Assembly (NCBI RefSeq): GCF_015471405.1
Contig: NZ_BLVZ01000020.1
Coordinates: forward strand, 1-64,000
Source of the DNA: Pseudomonas cichorii
Lineage (GTDB): Bacteria > Pseudomonadota > Gammaproteobacteria > Pseudomonadales > Pseudomonadaceae
DNA length: 64,000 nucleotides
Reading direction: 5' to 3'
The notes under the pieces were generated by a model, which did no database searches, had not been told where the DNA came from, and saw only the letters and a program-made list of their open reading frames with translations. Shown here in pieces: positions 17,821 to 26,083 of this stretch (the first letter of the stretch is position 1; each line of letters begins with the position of its first letter). Made by a program: the position numbers and the translations under genes.

Positions 17821-19728
17821 TCAAACCGACAGTTCGACCAGCAACTTGTTCAGACGGCGCACATAGGCAGCCGGGTCTTTCAAGCTGTCACCAGCGGCCA
17901 GTGCCGCCTGATCGAACAGGATGTGCGACAGGTCGCCGAAGCGCTCTTCACTCTGCTCCAGATCGAGCTTGCCGATCAGAGGGTGAGACGGGTTGAACTC
18001 GAAGATCGGCTTGGAATCCGGGACCTTCTGGCCGCTGGCTTCCAGGATCTGACGCATCTGCAGACCCAGATCCTGCTCACCAATGGCCAGAATCGCCGGA
18101 GAGTCGGTCAGACGGTGCGAAACACGGACTTCGCTGACGGAATCGCCCAAAGCAGTCTTGAGACGCTCGATCAGACCTTCCTTATCCTTGGCGATCTCTT
18201 CCTGAGCCTTCTTGTCCTCTTCGGAATCAAGTTTGCCCAGATCCAGATCACCACGCGCTACATCGACAAAACCCTTGCCATCGAAATCGCTCAGGTAGCT
18301 CATCAGCCACTCGTCGATGCGGTCGGTCAGCAGCAGCACTTCGATGCCTTTCTTGCGGAAGACTTCCAGGTGCGGGCTGTTCTTGACCTGAGCGTAGGAC
18401 TCACCGGTGAGGTAGTAGATCTTGTCCTGACCTTCCTTGGCGCGAGCCAGGTATTCGGCCAGGGAAACGCTCTGCTCGCCGCTGTCATCGTTCGTGGAAG
18501 CGAAACGCAGCAGGCCGGCGATTTTTTCCTTGTTGGCGAAGTCTTCGGCCGGGCCTTCTTTCAGCACCTGACCGAAGTTTTTCCAGAAGCCCTTGTATTG
18601 CTCAGGCTCGTTCTTGGCCAGCTTCTCCAGCATGTCCAGCACGCGCTTGGTCAGCGCGGACTTCATCGAATCGATGATCGGATCTTTCTGCAGGATTTCA
18701 CGAGAGACGTTCAACGACAGGTCGTTGGAGTCGACCACGCCCTTGATGAAGCGCAGGTACAGCGGCAGGAAGGACTCGGCCTGATCCATGACGAACACGC
18801 GCTGTACGTACAGCTTCAGCCCGCGAGGTGCTTCACGCTGATACAGATCGAACGGCGCACGAGCAGGAACATACAGCAGCGAGGTGTATTCCAGCTTGCC
18901 TTCGACCTTGTTGTGGCTCCAGCTCAGCGGGTTCTCGTAGTCGTGACCAACGTGCTTGTAGAACTCTTGGTATTCCTCGTCCTTCACCTCGGAGCGAGAA
19001 CGTGTCCAGAGCGCGCTGGCGCGGTTGACGGTTTCCCACTCAAGCTCAGGAGCCTCTTCGCCTTCAGCGGCCGGAGCCTGCTCTTTAGGCAGCTCGATCG
19101 GCAAGGCGATATGGTCGGAATACTTCTTGATGATGTTGCGCAGACGGTAACCATCGGCGAACTCGTCTTCACCGCTTTTCAGGTGCAGAACGATACGGGT
19201 ACCGCGCTCGGCCTTTTCGATGGTGGCAACTTCAAACTCGCCCTCGCCTTTGGAGGACCAGTGCACGCCTTCGCTGGCAGGCAAGCCTGCACGGCGGCTG
19301 AATACTTCAACCTGATCGGCAACGATGAATGCCGAGTAGAAACCCACACCGAACTGGCCGATCAGGTGCGAGTCCTTCTTCTGGTCGCCCGACAGGTTTT
19401 TCATGAAATCTGCGGTACCGGATTTGGCGATGGTCCCAAGGTGGGTAATCACATCGTCACGGCTCATACCAATGCCGTTGTCTTCGAGAGTGACGGTCTT
19501 GGCGTCCTTGTCGAAGGTCACACGAATTTTCAGTTCAGCGCCACCTTCCAGCAGTTCAGGGCTGGACAGGGCTTCAAAGCGCAACTTGTCGACTGCGTCG
19601 GAGGCGTTCGAGATCAATTCGCGAAGGAAGATTTCCTTGTTGGAATACAGCGAATGGATCATGAGGTGCAGCAGTTGCTTTACCTCGGTCTGGAAGCCCA
19701 GGGTTTCCTTTTGAGTTTCCACACTCAT
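17821..19728 (-). CDS. htpG: Molecular chaperone HtpG (Hsp90)
   Basis: The bacterial Hsp90, an ATP-driven cytosolic dimer that remodels client proteins after heat stress together with DnaK. Encoded as 635 aa, the usual length. The GHKL ATPase domain shows ELISNASDA, DNGIGM and GQFGVGFYSAF near the N terminus; the middle and C-terminal dimerisation domains follow at full length. The start is set at MSVETQKETLGFQTE, which matches the family N terminus; the frame is open 13 codons further upstream without a better site. A sigma-32-type promoter lies about 75 bp upstream and a terminator lies just downstream, so it is a single-gene heat-shock unit. Confidence 0.97.
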   Translation of the reverse strand: MSVETQKETLGFQTEVKQLLHLMIHSLYSNKEIFLRELISNASDAVDKLRFEALSSPELLEGGAELKIRVTFDKDAKTVTLEDNGIGMSRDDVITHLGTIAKSGTADFMKNLSGDQKKDSHLIGQFGVGFYSAFIVADQVEVFSRRAGLPASEGVHWSSKGEGEFEVATIEKAERGTRIVLHLKSGEDEFADGYRLRNIIKKYSDHIALPIELPKEQAPAAEGEEAPELEWETVNRASALWTRSRSEVKDEEYQEFYKHVGHDYENPLSWSHNKVEGKLEYTSLLYVPARAPFDLYQREAPRGLKLYVQRVFVMDQAESFLPLYLRFIKGVVDSNDLSLNVSREILQKDPIIDSMKSALTKRVLDMLEKLAKNEPEQYKGFWKNFGQVLKEGPAEDFANKEKIAGLLRFASTNDDSGEQSVSLAEYLARAKEGQDKIYYLTGESYAQVKNSPHLEVFRKKGIEVLLLTDRIDEWLMSYLSDFDGKGFVDVARGDLDLGKLDSEEDKKAQEEIAKDKEGLIERLKTALGDSVSEVRVSHRLTDSPAILAIGEQDLGLQMRQILEASGQKVPDSKPIFEFNPSHPLIGKLDLEQSEERFGDLSHILFDQAALAAGDSLKDPAAYVRRLNKLLVELSV

Positions 19729-19802
19729 GGTCATCAAACTCCAAGTGGATGATATAAGCCGCCACATCCAGACTCAGCTCTGCGTGGCAGCGGGTAGTCA
19801 TC

Positions 19803-19831
19803 AAGGTGGGGGCTGGGAGCAGGATTTCAAG
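19803..19831 (-). promoter_or_regulatory. Sigma-32 (heat-shock) promoter of htpG
   Basis: On the minus strand CTTGAAA (19825-19831) and CCCCACCTT (19803-19811) are separated by 13 bp. This closely matches the RpoH consensus CTTGAAA-N13-15-CCCCATnT and places the transcript start about 65 nt before the htpG ATG. No other strong promoter is seen in the rest of the 19729-20094 interval apart from the candidate for the lipoprotein gene. Confidence 0.8.
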
Positions 19832-20033
19832 AGCGCAAAAACATCAACCGCAATTCTTGTCTGCAAACGCTTCGTCGCGAAAGCTTCGGGCAAGGTAAGG
19901 ACAAGCCCTTCATATGCAAAGCGTTTCACTGGCAAGACACATGTTCATGACAGCCAATCCAGGCTCGTCGACAGTGAATTCGAGCCTGTAAGGTCGACGG
20001 AACAGGCGCATTGAATATTCCGATAATCCGTTG

Positions 20034-20061
20034 GAACTTAACTTACAAGGCTGGGTTCTCA
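20034..20061 (+). promoter_or_regulatory. Candidate AlgU (sigma-E-type) promoter for the small lipoprotein
   Basis: GAACTT (20034-20039) and TCTCA (20057-20061) are 17 bp apart, close to the extracytoplasmic-stress consensus GAACTT-N16/17-TCTGA. They lie 30-60 bp upstream of the lipoprotein ATG. The -10 element differs at one position, so this is a candidate only. Confidence 0.4.
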
Positions 20062-20094
20062 GGCTCGTAGATAATCAATAAGGAGAAATACCCC

Positions 20095-20346
20095 ATGCGT
20101 AAATCTTTAGCCTATGCCTTGATGCTTTCTGCCACATTGGGTCTTGCCGCCTGCGACAAAAAATCTGAAAACACCCAGCAAGAAGCCAATAAGGCAGCTC
20201 AACAATCCCAGGAGTCAATGGAGAAGGCTCAGGAAAAAGTGAATGACGCGGCCAAGGAAAGCCAGGAAGCCGCTCAGAAGAGTGCGGAAGCAGCACAACA
20301 GCGCGCCGCCGAAACCCCTGCCACAGCGCCAGAGCCAAGCAAATAA
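20095..20346 (+). CDS. Small alanine/glutamate-rich lipoprotein
   Basis: An 83-aa protein with a lipoprotein signal peptide (SLAYALMLSATLGLAAC; lipobox LAAC, modified Cys about residue 19). The mature part is almost entirely a predicted helix of Ala, Gln, Glu and Lys with heptad-like spacing (NKAAQQSQESMEKAQEKVND), ending in a Pro-rich tail. It should sit in the cell envelope as a coiled-coil. Function is unknown. A strong AAGGAG site precedes the ATG and a terminator follows, so it is a single-gene unit. Confidence 0.9.
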   Translation: MRKSLAYALMLSATLGLAACDKKSENTQQEANKAAQQSQESMEKAQEKVNDAAKESQEAAQKSAEAAQQRAAETPATAPEPSK

Positions 20347-20376
20347 GACAGGGACAAGAGAGTTCGTAGAAAATAA

Positions 20377-20404
20377 TAAAGCCCGTTATTTAACGGGCTT
20401 TATT
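20377..20404. terminator. Bidirectional rho-independent terminator between the lipoprotein gene and brnQ
   Basis: An AAAGCCCGTTA / TAACGGGCTTT stem with a tiny loop and A/T-runs on both flanks lies between two convergent genes, 30 bp after the lipoprotein stop and 50 bp after the brnQ stop. Confidence 0.85.
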
Positions 20405-20454
20405 GGTTTTACTGTAAAACGGCCGTTACAGCAGTGTATTGACTTACTACAACT

Positions 20455-21768
20455 TCACGCCAACGCTTCGCTGCGCTTTCCGGCAATGCGATCAACTACA
20501 ACAGCACCGAACAAAGTAATCACCGATGGCACCAGCCAGGCCAGCCCCTGCTCACTCAGCGGCAGGTTTGCCAGTACGCTCGGCAGCTTATCGGCAAACC
20601 CCGCCCCCTTGAAGGCATCGATGATGCCGAACAGCAGGGAAACCAGCATGACCGGCGCGATCACACGCCCCTGACTGTTCCACAGCCCTTTGCAGAAGCT
20701 CAGACCGACCAGCACGATGCACGGCGGATAGATCGCTGTGAGCACCGGAATCGAGAACTGAATCAGACTGGTCAGGCCCAGGTTGGACACCAGCAAGGAA
20801 AACAGCGCCAGGATGATGACCAGAGTCTTGTACGACAGTGGCAGGACGCGGCTGAAATACTCGGCACAGGCACAGGTCAGGCCCACGGCAGTTACCAGAC
20901 AAGCCAGTGAAATCAGCACTGCCAGGAAACCACTGCCCAAGGCACCCGAGGTATGTTGCACATAGGCATGCAGCACTGCCGCGCCGTTGGTCGCACCCGC
21001 CGCCACTGCATGGCTGTCAGCACCCAGGCGGAACAGGCTGATATACACCAGCGCCAGGCCCACACCAGCGATAAGGCCAGCAATGACTGCATAGCGGGTA
21101 ATCAGGCGTGGCGATTCAACACCTCGCGAACGAATGGCATTGACGATGACAATACCGAAGACCAGCGCCCCCAGCGTATCCATGGTCAGGTAACCATTGA
21201 TGAAGCCTTGGGAAAAAGGTGCTGCCACATAGGCTGCCTCGGCAGGACCGACATCACCCGCCGGAAGCATGAAAGCTGCAACCCCGAGCACCGCCAAAGC
21301 GATGATTTTCAGGGGGCCCAGGAAACGGCCGACGGTATCCAGCAGGCGGCCCGGATACATGGAAACCCAGAACACCACGAGGAAATAAACCAGGCTATAG
21401 AGGAACAGTGCCAGCGGGCTTTCCCCTGTCAGAGGCGCCAGACCGACTTCAAAGGACACAGTGGCTGTACGCGGAGTCGCGAACAACGGACCGACAGCCA
21501 GATAACAGGCCGCAGCCAGAATGCCCCCAGCCACCTTGCCGATAGGGCTGCTCAGGTCATCCATCGCGCCACCGACCTTGGCCAGGGCAATGATTGTGAT
21601 GACAGGCAAACCGACAGCTGTCACAAGAAAGCCCAGCGCAGCCATCCACACATGGGGACCGGCGTGCAAACCTACGATAGGCGGGAAGATGATATTACCG
21701 GCGCCCACAAACAGGGCAAAGGTCATGAAACCCAGTGCCAGGACGTCCTGGCCTTTCAACACTTTCAT
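20455..21768 (-). CDS. brnQ: Branched-chain amino acid carrier BrnQ (LIVCS family)
   Basis: An inner-membrane sodium- or proton-coupled symporter for leucine, isoleucine and valine. About 437 aa with twelve hydrophobic segments; the family signature GFMTFALFVGAGNIIFPP is at the N terminus. The start is placed at the ATG giving MKVLKGQDVLALG, which fits the family; the frame continues seven codons upstream to a TTG that has no supporting site. It stands alone, convergent with the small lipoprotein gene and sharing its terminator. Confidence 0.93.
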   Translation of the reverse strand: MKVLKGQDVLALGFMTFALFVGAGNIIFPPIVGLHAGPHVWMAALGFLVTAVGLPVITIIALAKVGGAMDDLSSPIGKVAGGILAAACYLAVGPLFATPRTATVSFEVGLAPLTGESPLALFLYSLVYFLVVFWVSMYPGRLLDTVGRFLGPLKIIALAVLGVAAFMLPAGDVGPAEAAYVAAPFSQGFINGYLTMDTLGALVFGIVIVNAIRSRGVESPRLITRYAVIAGLIAGVGLALVYISLFRLGADSHAVAAGATNGAAVLHAYVQHTSGALGSGFLAVLISLACLVTAVGLTCACAEYFSRVLPLSYKTLVIILALFSLLVSNLGLTSLIQFSIPVLTAIYPPCIVLVGLSFCKGLWNSQGRVIAPVMLVSLLFGIIDAFKGAGFADKLPSVLANLPLSEQGLAWLVPSVITLFGAVVVDRIAGKRSEALA

Positions 21769-22045
21769 CGAGGGGAACCACACTGCCAAATCAGGATTAA
21801 AAGAGAGGATTCCCGAGGGTCAGGGAAGTTATGCCTACCCTTTTAAGGCTGGCAGTAAAGCGCCAGGTTTCCTTGTGGGAAACGGACGACGCGAAAAGGC
21901 TGCTAGCCTAACGAAATGGACCATAAAACGCACTATAAAAGAGCGCCACGGCGACGAATCGCACTTGAATGTAGCGGTTTAGCACGCATTCGTGCATGAA
22001 ACGCGCGAAAGCCGGATGTGACAAACAGGTAGGAACGTATTTTCC

Positions 22046-22134
22046 GTGGGAGCGACTTCAGTCGCGAAAAGGACGGTACATCCCAAAGACATGCGTTGCC
22101 TGGAATGCCGCCTCGCGGACAAGTCCGCTCCTAC
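22046..22134. repeat. REP-type inverted pair downstream of sucD
   Basis: GTGGGAGCGACTTCAGTCGC on the left faces GCGGACAAGTCCGCTCCTAC on the right. Each unit is itself a short hairpin, and together they form an inverted pair like the one at 16838-16941. Confidence 0.7.
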
Positions 22135-22160
22135 TTGGCGGTATGACCGCCCAAACGCAC

Positions 22161-22184
22161 AAAGGCCACCCGAAGGTGGCCTTT
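22161..22184 (-). terminator. Rho-independent terminator of the sdh-suc operon
   Basis: An AAAGGCCACC-CGAA-GGTGGCCTTT hairpin lies 29 bp after the sucD stop, with a short T-run in the minus direction. It closes the TCA operon. Confidence 0.85.
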
Positions 22185-22212
22185 GTTGAAGCATCAATCA
22201 GTCAGCCGAAGC

Positions 22213-23097
22213 TTACTTCTTGACTTCCCAACCAGTCAGCTCAGCCAGGGCCTTGCCGATGTCTGCCAGGGAACGCACGGTTTTCACGCCAGCGTCTTGC
22301 AGTGCAGCGAATTTCTCGTCTGCAGTACCTTTACCGCCGGAGATGATTGCACCTGCGTGGCCCATGCGCTTGCCCGGAGGAGCAGTCACACCAGCGATGT
22401 AGGAAACAACCGGCTTGGTCACATTTGCCTTGATGTAGGCAGCCGCTTCTTCTTCAGCCGAACCGCCGATCTCGCCGATCATGACTATCGCTTCGGTCTT
22501 CGGGTCTTCCTGGAACAGTTTCAGGATATCGATGAAGTTGGAGCCCGGGATCGGGTCACCACCGATACCGACGCAGGTGGACTGACCGAAACCGGCGTCA
22601 GTGGTCTGCTTCACAGCTTCGTAGGTCAGGGTGCCGGAACGCGACACGATACCTACCTTGCCTGGCAAGTGGATGTGACCTGGCATGATGCCGATCTTGC
22701 ACTCGCCCGGAGTGATGACGCCTGGGCAGTTAGGGCCGATCAGGACAACACCCAGCTCGTCGCACTTGACCTTGGCTTCCAGCATGTCGATGGTAGGAAT
22801 GCCTTCGGTGATGCAGACGATCAGCTTGATACCGCCGAAAGCTGCTTCAAGGATGGAGTCCTTGCAGAAAGGAGCCGGAACGTAGATGACCGATGCGTCA
22901 GCGCCGGTAGCGGCTACAGCTTCTTTCACAGTGTTGAACACTGGCAGGTTCAGGTGAGTGGTGCCACCTTTGCCTGGAGTCACGCCGCCAACCATTTTGG
23001 TGCCGTAGGCAATGGCTTGTTCGGAGTGGAAGGTACCTTGCGAACCAGTGAAACCCTGGCAGATAACCTTGGTGTCTTTATTGATCAGAACGCTCAT
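22213..23097 (-). CDS. sucD: Succinyl-CoA synthetase (ADP-forming) alpha subunit
   Basis: The alpha subunit of the TCA enzyme that converts succinyl-CoA to succinate with ADP or GDP phosphorylation. Its 294 aa include the N-terminal CoA-binding fold (GFTGSQGTFHSEQAI) and the phospho-histidine motif GHAGAIISGG. The ATG overlaps the sucC stop by one base (TAATG), so the two subunits are translationally coupled. It is the last gene of sdhCDAB-sucAB-lpd-sucCD. Confidence 0.97.
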   Translation of the reverse strand: MSVLINKDTKVICQGFTGSQGTFHSEQAIAYGTKMVGGVTPGKGGTTHLNLPVFNTVKEAVAATGADASVIYVPAPFCKDSILEAAFGGIKLIVCITEGIPTIDMLEAKVKCDELGVVLIGPNCPGVITPGECKIGIMPGHIHLPGKVGIVSRSGTLTYEAVKQTTDAGFGQSTCVGIGGDPIPGSNFIDILKLFQEDPKTEAIVMIGEIGGSAEEEAAAYIKANVTKPVVSYIAGVTAPPGKRMGHAGAIISGGKGTADEKFAALQDAGVKTVRSLADIGKALAELTGWEVKK

Positions 23098-24263
23098 TAC
23101 TTGCCCTCCGCAGCTTTGACAACTTGTTGAGCAGCGTCGGTCAGGCTGGTAGCCGCGATGATGTTCAAACCGCTTTCTGCCAGTACTTTAGCGCCCAGCT
23201 CAGCGTTGTTGCCTTCAAGGCGAACAACAACCGGGATTTTAACGCCGACTTCTTTCACTGCACCGATGATGCCTTCGGCAATCATGTCGCAACGAACGAT
23301 GCCGCCGAAGATGTTGACCAGTACTGCTGCGACATTGGTGTCGGACAGGATGATCTTGAACGCTTCGGTAACGCGCTCTTTGGTAGCACCACCACCAACG
23401 TCCAGGAAGTTGGCTGGCTTGCCGCCGTGCAGGTTGACGATGTCCATGGTACCCATGGCCAGGCCGGCACCGTTGACCATGCAACCGATGTTGCCTTCCA
23501 GCGCTACGTAGTTCAGCTCGAACTTGGCAGCGTGAGCTTCACGAGGATCATCCTGCGATGGATCGTGGAAAGCCTTCAGCTTTGGCTGACGGTACATGGC
23601 GTTGGCGTCGATGTTGATCTTGGCGTCCAGGCAGTGCAGATCGCCGTCAGCCTTGATCACCAGCGGGTTCACTTCCAGCAGGGCCAGATCGTGATCCTGG
23701 AACAGTTTGGCCAGACCGGTGAAGATCTTGGCGAACTGAGCAACCTGCTTGCCTTCCAGACCCAGCTGGAAAGCCAGCTCACGACCCTGGAATGGCTGAG
23801 CGCCAACCAGTGGATCGATAGTAGCCTTGAGAATCTTTTCAGGAGTGTCGTGAGCGATCTTCTCGATGTCCACGCCACCTTCGGTGGAAGCCATGAACAC
23901 GATACGACGGCTGGAACGATCGACTACAGCGCCCAGGTACAGCTCTTTGGCGATGTCAGTGCAGGATTCAACCAGGATCTTGGTCACTGGCTGACCGTTG
24001 GCGTCGGTCTGGTAAGTCACCAGACGCTTGCCCAGCCATTGCTGTGCGAATGCTGCTGCGTCTTCTTTGCTGCGAACCAGCTTGACGCCGCCCGCTTTAC
24101 CGCGACCACCAGCGTGAACCTGGGCCTTGACGACCCACTCGGTACCACCAATCTTGTCGCAAGCTTCTGCTGCTGCTTCCGGGGTGTCGACTGCGTAGCC
24201 TTTGGATACTGGCAGGCCGTATTCAGCGAACAGCTGCTTACCCTGATACTCGTGAAGATTCAT
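23097..24263 (-). CDS. sucC: Succinyl-CoA synthetase (ADP-forming) beta subunit
   Basis: The beta subunit, carrying the ATP-grasp nucleotide site. 388 aa, exact family length, with N terminus MNLHEYQGKQLFAEYGLP, the GGRGKAGGVKL loop in the ATP-grasp domain, and the C-terminal ligase domain with NIFGGIVRCDMIA. It is separated from lpd by 209 bp containing a strong hairpin, the widest gap in this part of the operon apart from the sdhB-sucA gap. Confidence 0.97.
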   Translation of the reverse strand: MNLHEYQGKQLFAEYGLPVSKGYAVDTPEAAAEACDKIGGTEWVVKAQVHAGGRGKAGGVKLVRSKEDAAAFAQQWLGKRLVTYQTDANGQPVTKILVESCTDIAKELYLGAVVDRSSRRIVFMASTEGGVDIEKIAHDTPEKILKATIDPLVGAQPFQGRELAFQLGLEGKQVAQFAKIFTGLAKLFQDHDLALLEVNPLVIKADGDLHCLDAKINIDANAMYRQPKLKAFHDPSQDDPREAHAAKFELNYVALEGNIGCMVNGAGLAMGTMDIVNLHGGKPANFLDVGGGATKERVTEAFKIILSDTNVAAVLVNIFGGIVRCDMIAEGIIGAVKEVGVKIPVVVRLEGNNAELGAKVLAESGLNIIAATSLTDAAQQVVKAAEGK

Positions 24264-24435
24264 GCTTATTACCGTCTTCGTTTAAGTACTGCGCATTCGG
24301 TGCTGCACATTCAGTGTGCCGCACCACCTGTGACCGCTACTCCCGGATAACTCCAGAGGTGTCCTTCAACACCCTGGAGCCGCCCGAGAGCTCGAGTCCG
24401 ACGGACTTTCCGCGGTGAGTCTTGCTCGCAAGGCT

Positions 24436-24456
24436 CACGACGGGCAGACCGTCGTG
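24436..24456 (-). other. Intercistronic hairpin between lpd and sucC
   Basis: CACGACGG-GCAGA-CCGTCGTG is a perfect 8-bp stem located 17 bp after the lpd stop. In the direction of the operon it lacks a U-run, so it is more likely an RNA-processing or stability element, or a partial attenuator, than a terminator. A TTTT run lies on its plus-strand side. Confidence 0.55.
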
Positions 24457-24472
24457 GTTTTCTCTTGTTGTC

Positions 24473-25909
24473 TTAGCGTTTTTTACGGTTCTGGATGTGG
24501 ATGGCGCCGCCATTCACTGCCAGGGCCGCTTCGTGAAGCGATTCGGACAGAGTCGGGTGCGAGAAGACCATCATGCCGATGTCTTCTGCACTGCTACCGA
24601 ATTCCATTGCAATCGCGCCCTGCTGTACCAGCTCGGCAGCGCTTGGACCAATGACGTGAACGCCCAATACGCGGTCGGTCTTGGCATCGGCGATGACCTT
24701 GACGAAACCGCCGGTGTCGTTGGCTGCCATGGCACGGCCGCTGGCTGCAAACGGGAAAGTGCCGACGTTGACTTCAACGCCCTCGCTCTTCAGGGTCTGC
24801 TCGGTTTTACCAACCCACGCGATTTCCGGGTGAGTGTAGATAACCGAAGGAATCAGGTTGTAGTTCATCTGGGCCTTGTGGCCCTTGATGCGCTCGACAA
24901 CCATGATGCCCTCTTCCGACGCCTTGTGCGCCAGCATCAGACCACGAACCACGTCACCGATGGCGTAAACGCCCGGTACGCTGGTGGTGCAGTAGTCGTC
25001 GACGTAGATGAAGCCACGCTCGTCCAGGTCCACACCGCTGTCGGCAGCCAGCAGGTCGGTGGTCACTGGACGACGGCCAACAGCAACGATCAGGCGATCG
25101 AAAGTGATCGACTGCTCGCCGGTTGCGTCGGTGTAGCTGACCACGACTTCTTCGCCATTGACCTTGGAACCGGTCACGCGAGCGCCCAGCTTTACGTCCA
25201 GGCCTTGCTTGGTGAAGGTTTTCAGCGCTTCCTTGGAAACAGCTTCGTCAGCAGCCGGGATGAATTTATCCAGGGCTTCCAGAACAGTAACCTGAGCACC
25301 CAGACGAGCCCATACCGAGCCCAGTTCCAGACCGATGACGCCAGCGCCGATCACGCCCAGACGCTTTGGCACTGCCTGGAATTCCAGAGCGCCAGTGGAA
25401 TCGACGATGACTTTCTGGTCGACCGGAGCCGGTGGAATGTCGATCGGACGCGAACCGGAAGCCAGGATCACGTGCTCGGCTTCGATGATTTCAACGGTGC
25501 CGTCAGCAGCGGTCAGCTCGACTTTCTTGCCAGCCAGCAGCTTGCCGTGGCCTTGCAGAGTGGTCACGCCGTTGGCCTTGAACAGGCTGGAAACGCCGCC
25601 AGTCAGGTTCTTGACGATAGTGGACTTGCGGCCAACCATCGCAGGAACGTCAATGGAGACATCCGAAGTCGAGATACCGTGAACGCCGAAGCCGTTCTTG
25701 GCTTCGTAGAATTTCCAGGAGCTGTCCAGCAGCGCCTTGGAAGGAATGCAACCAACGTTCAGGCAAGTACCGCCCAAGGCCAGCTTGCCTTCCTTGTCCT
25801 GATACTTCTCGATGCAGGCAGTCTTGAAACCAAGTTGCGCAGCCTTGATGGCGGCAACATAACCGCCAGGGCCTGCGCCAATCACTACCACGTCGAATTT
25901 CTGGGACAT
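24473..25909 (-). CDS. lpdG: Dihydrolipoyl dehydrogenase (E3) of 2-oxoglutarate dehydrogenase
   Basis: A flavoprotein that reoxidises the dihydrolipoyl groups of SucB with NAD+. 478 aa, with the N-terminal FAD motif GAGPGGYVAA, the redox disulfide GGTCLNVGCIPSK, a second NAD-binding Rossmann motif (GAGVIGLELGSVW) and the C-terminal dimer interface with SHPTLSE. It lies between sucB and sucC in the TCA operon, so it is the E3 of 2-oxoglutarate dehydrogenase; in pseudomonads this copy also serves other complexes. Symbol lpd is equally valid. Confidence 0.96.
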   Translation of the reverse strand: MSQKFDVVVIGAGPGGYVAAIKAAQLGFKTACIEKYQDKEGKLALGGTCLNVGCIPSKALLDSSWKFYEAKNGFGVHGISTSDVSIDVPAMVGRKSTIVKNLTGGVSSLFKANGVTTLQGHGKLLAGKKVELTAADGTVEIIEAEHVILASGSRPIDIPPAPVDQKVIVDSTGALEFQAVPKRLGVIGAGVIGLELGSVWARLGAQVTVLEALDKFIPAADEAVSKEALKTFTKQGLDVKLGARVTGSKVNGEEVVVSYTDATGEQSITFDRLIVAVGRRPVTTDLLAADSGVDLDERGFIYVDDYCTTSVPGVYAIGDVVRGLMLAHKASEEGIMVVERIKGHKAQMNYNLIPSVIYTHPEIAWVGKTEQTLKSEGVEVNVGTFPFAASGRAMAANDTGGFVKVIADAKTDRVLGVHVIGPSAAELVQQGAIAMEFGSSAEDIGMMVFSHPTLSESLHEAALAVNGGAIHIQNRKKR

Positions 25910-25925
25910 AAAAAAGATTCCTTTT

Positions 25926-26076
25926 AGCTGCGAGCTTCAAGCTGCAAGCTGCAAACCGATCTGCACCGCTCTGCTCTGCAGAGCGGGCTTGCAACCTGTT
26001 AATTAGATGCAACATACCAGCCCAGGCTGCACGCCGCTGCGCTTCTGTTTGAAGCTCGCGACTTGCAGCTTGAGGC
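25926..26076. repeat. Intergenic inverted repeat rich in AGCTTGCAGC between sucB and lpd
   Basis: The arm at 25926-25953 (GCGAGCTTCAAGCTGCAAGC core) is repeated inverted at 26051-26076 (TCAAGCTGCAAGTCGCGAGC on the other strand), about 100 bp apart. The same AAGCTGCAAG words recur after ETF-QO (about 44792-44823). This is a dispersed intergenic repeat family, different from the GTAGGAGCG REPs. Confidence 0.6.
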
Positions 26077-26083
26077 TACGCCA

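Larger units (their letters stand above)
21769..22212. other. Intergenic region between brnQ and sucD
   Basis: No gene is seen. From left to right it holds the brnQ upstream region, a small inverted repeat GCACG-CATT-CGTGC (21982-21995), the REP pair at 22046-22134, and the sucD terminator. Confidence 0.6.

Noticed and set aside
17923..19752. 609-codon open frame on the plus strand opposite htpG
   Set aside because: It is the codon-bias mirror of htpG: no ribosome binding site, no known domain, low-complexity composition. htpG has full family motifs.
20095..20346. Small lipoprotein considered as major outer-membrane lipoprotein OprI
   Set aside because: It lacks the OprI sequence and terminal Lys, has a Pro-rich tail, and is only generally similar in composition.
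24422..25927. 501-codon open frame opposite lpd
   Set aside because: It lies antisense to a fully motif-supported dihydrolipoyl dehydrogenase and shows no domain or start signal.
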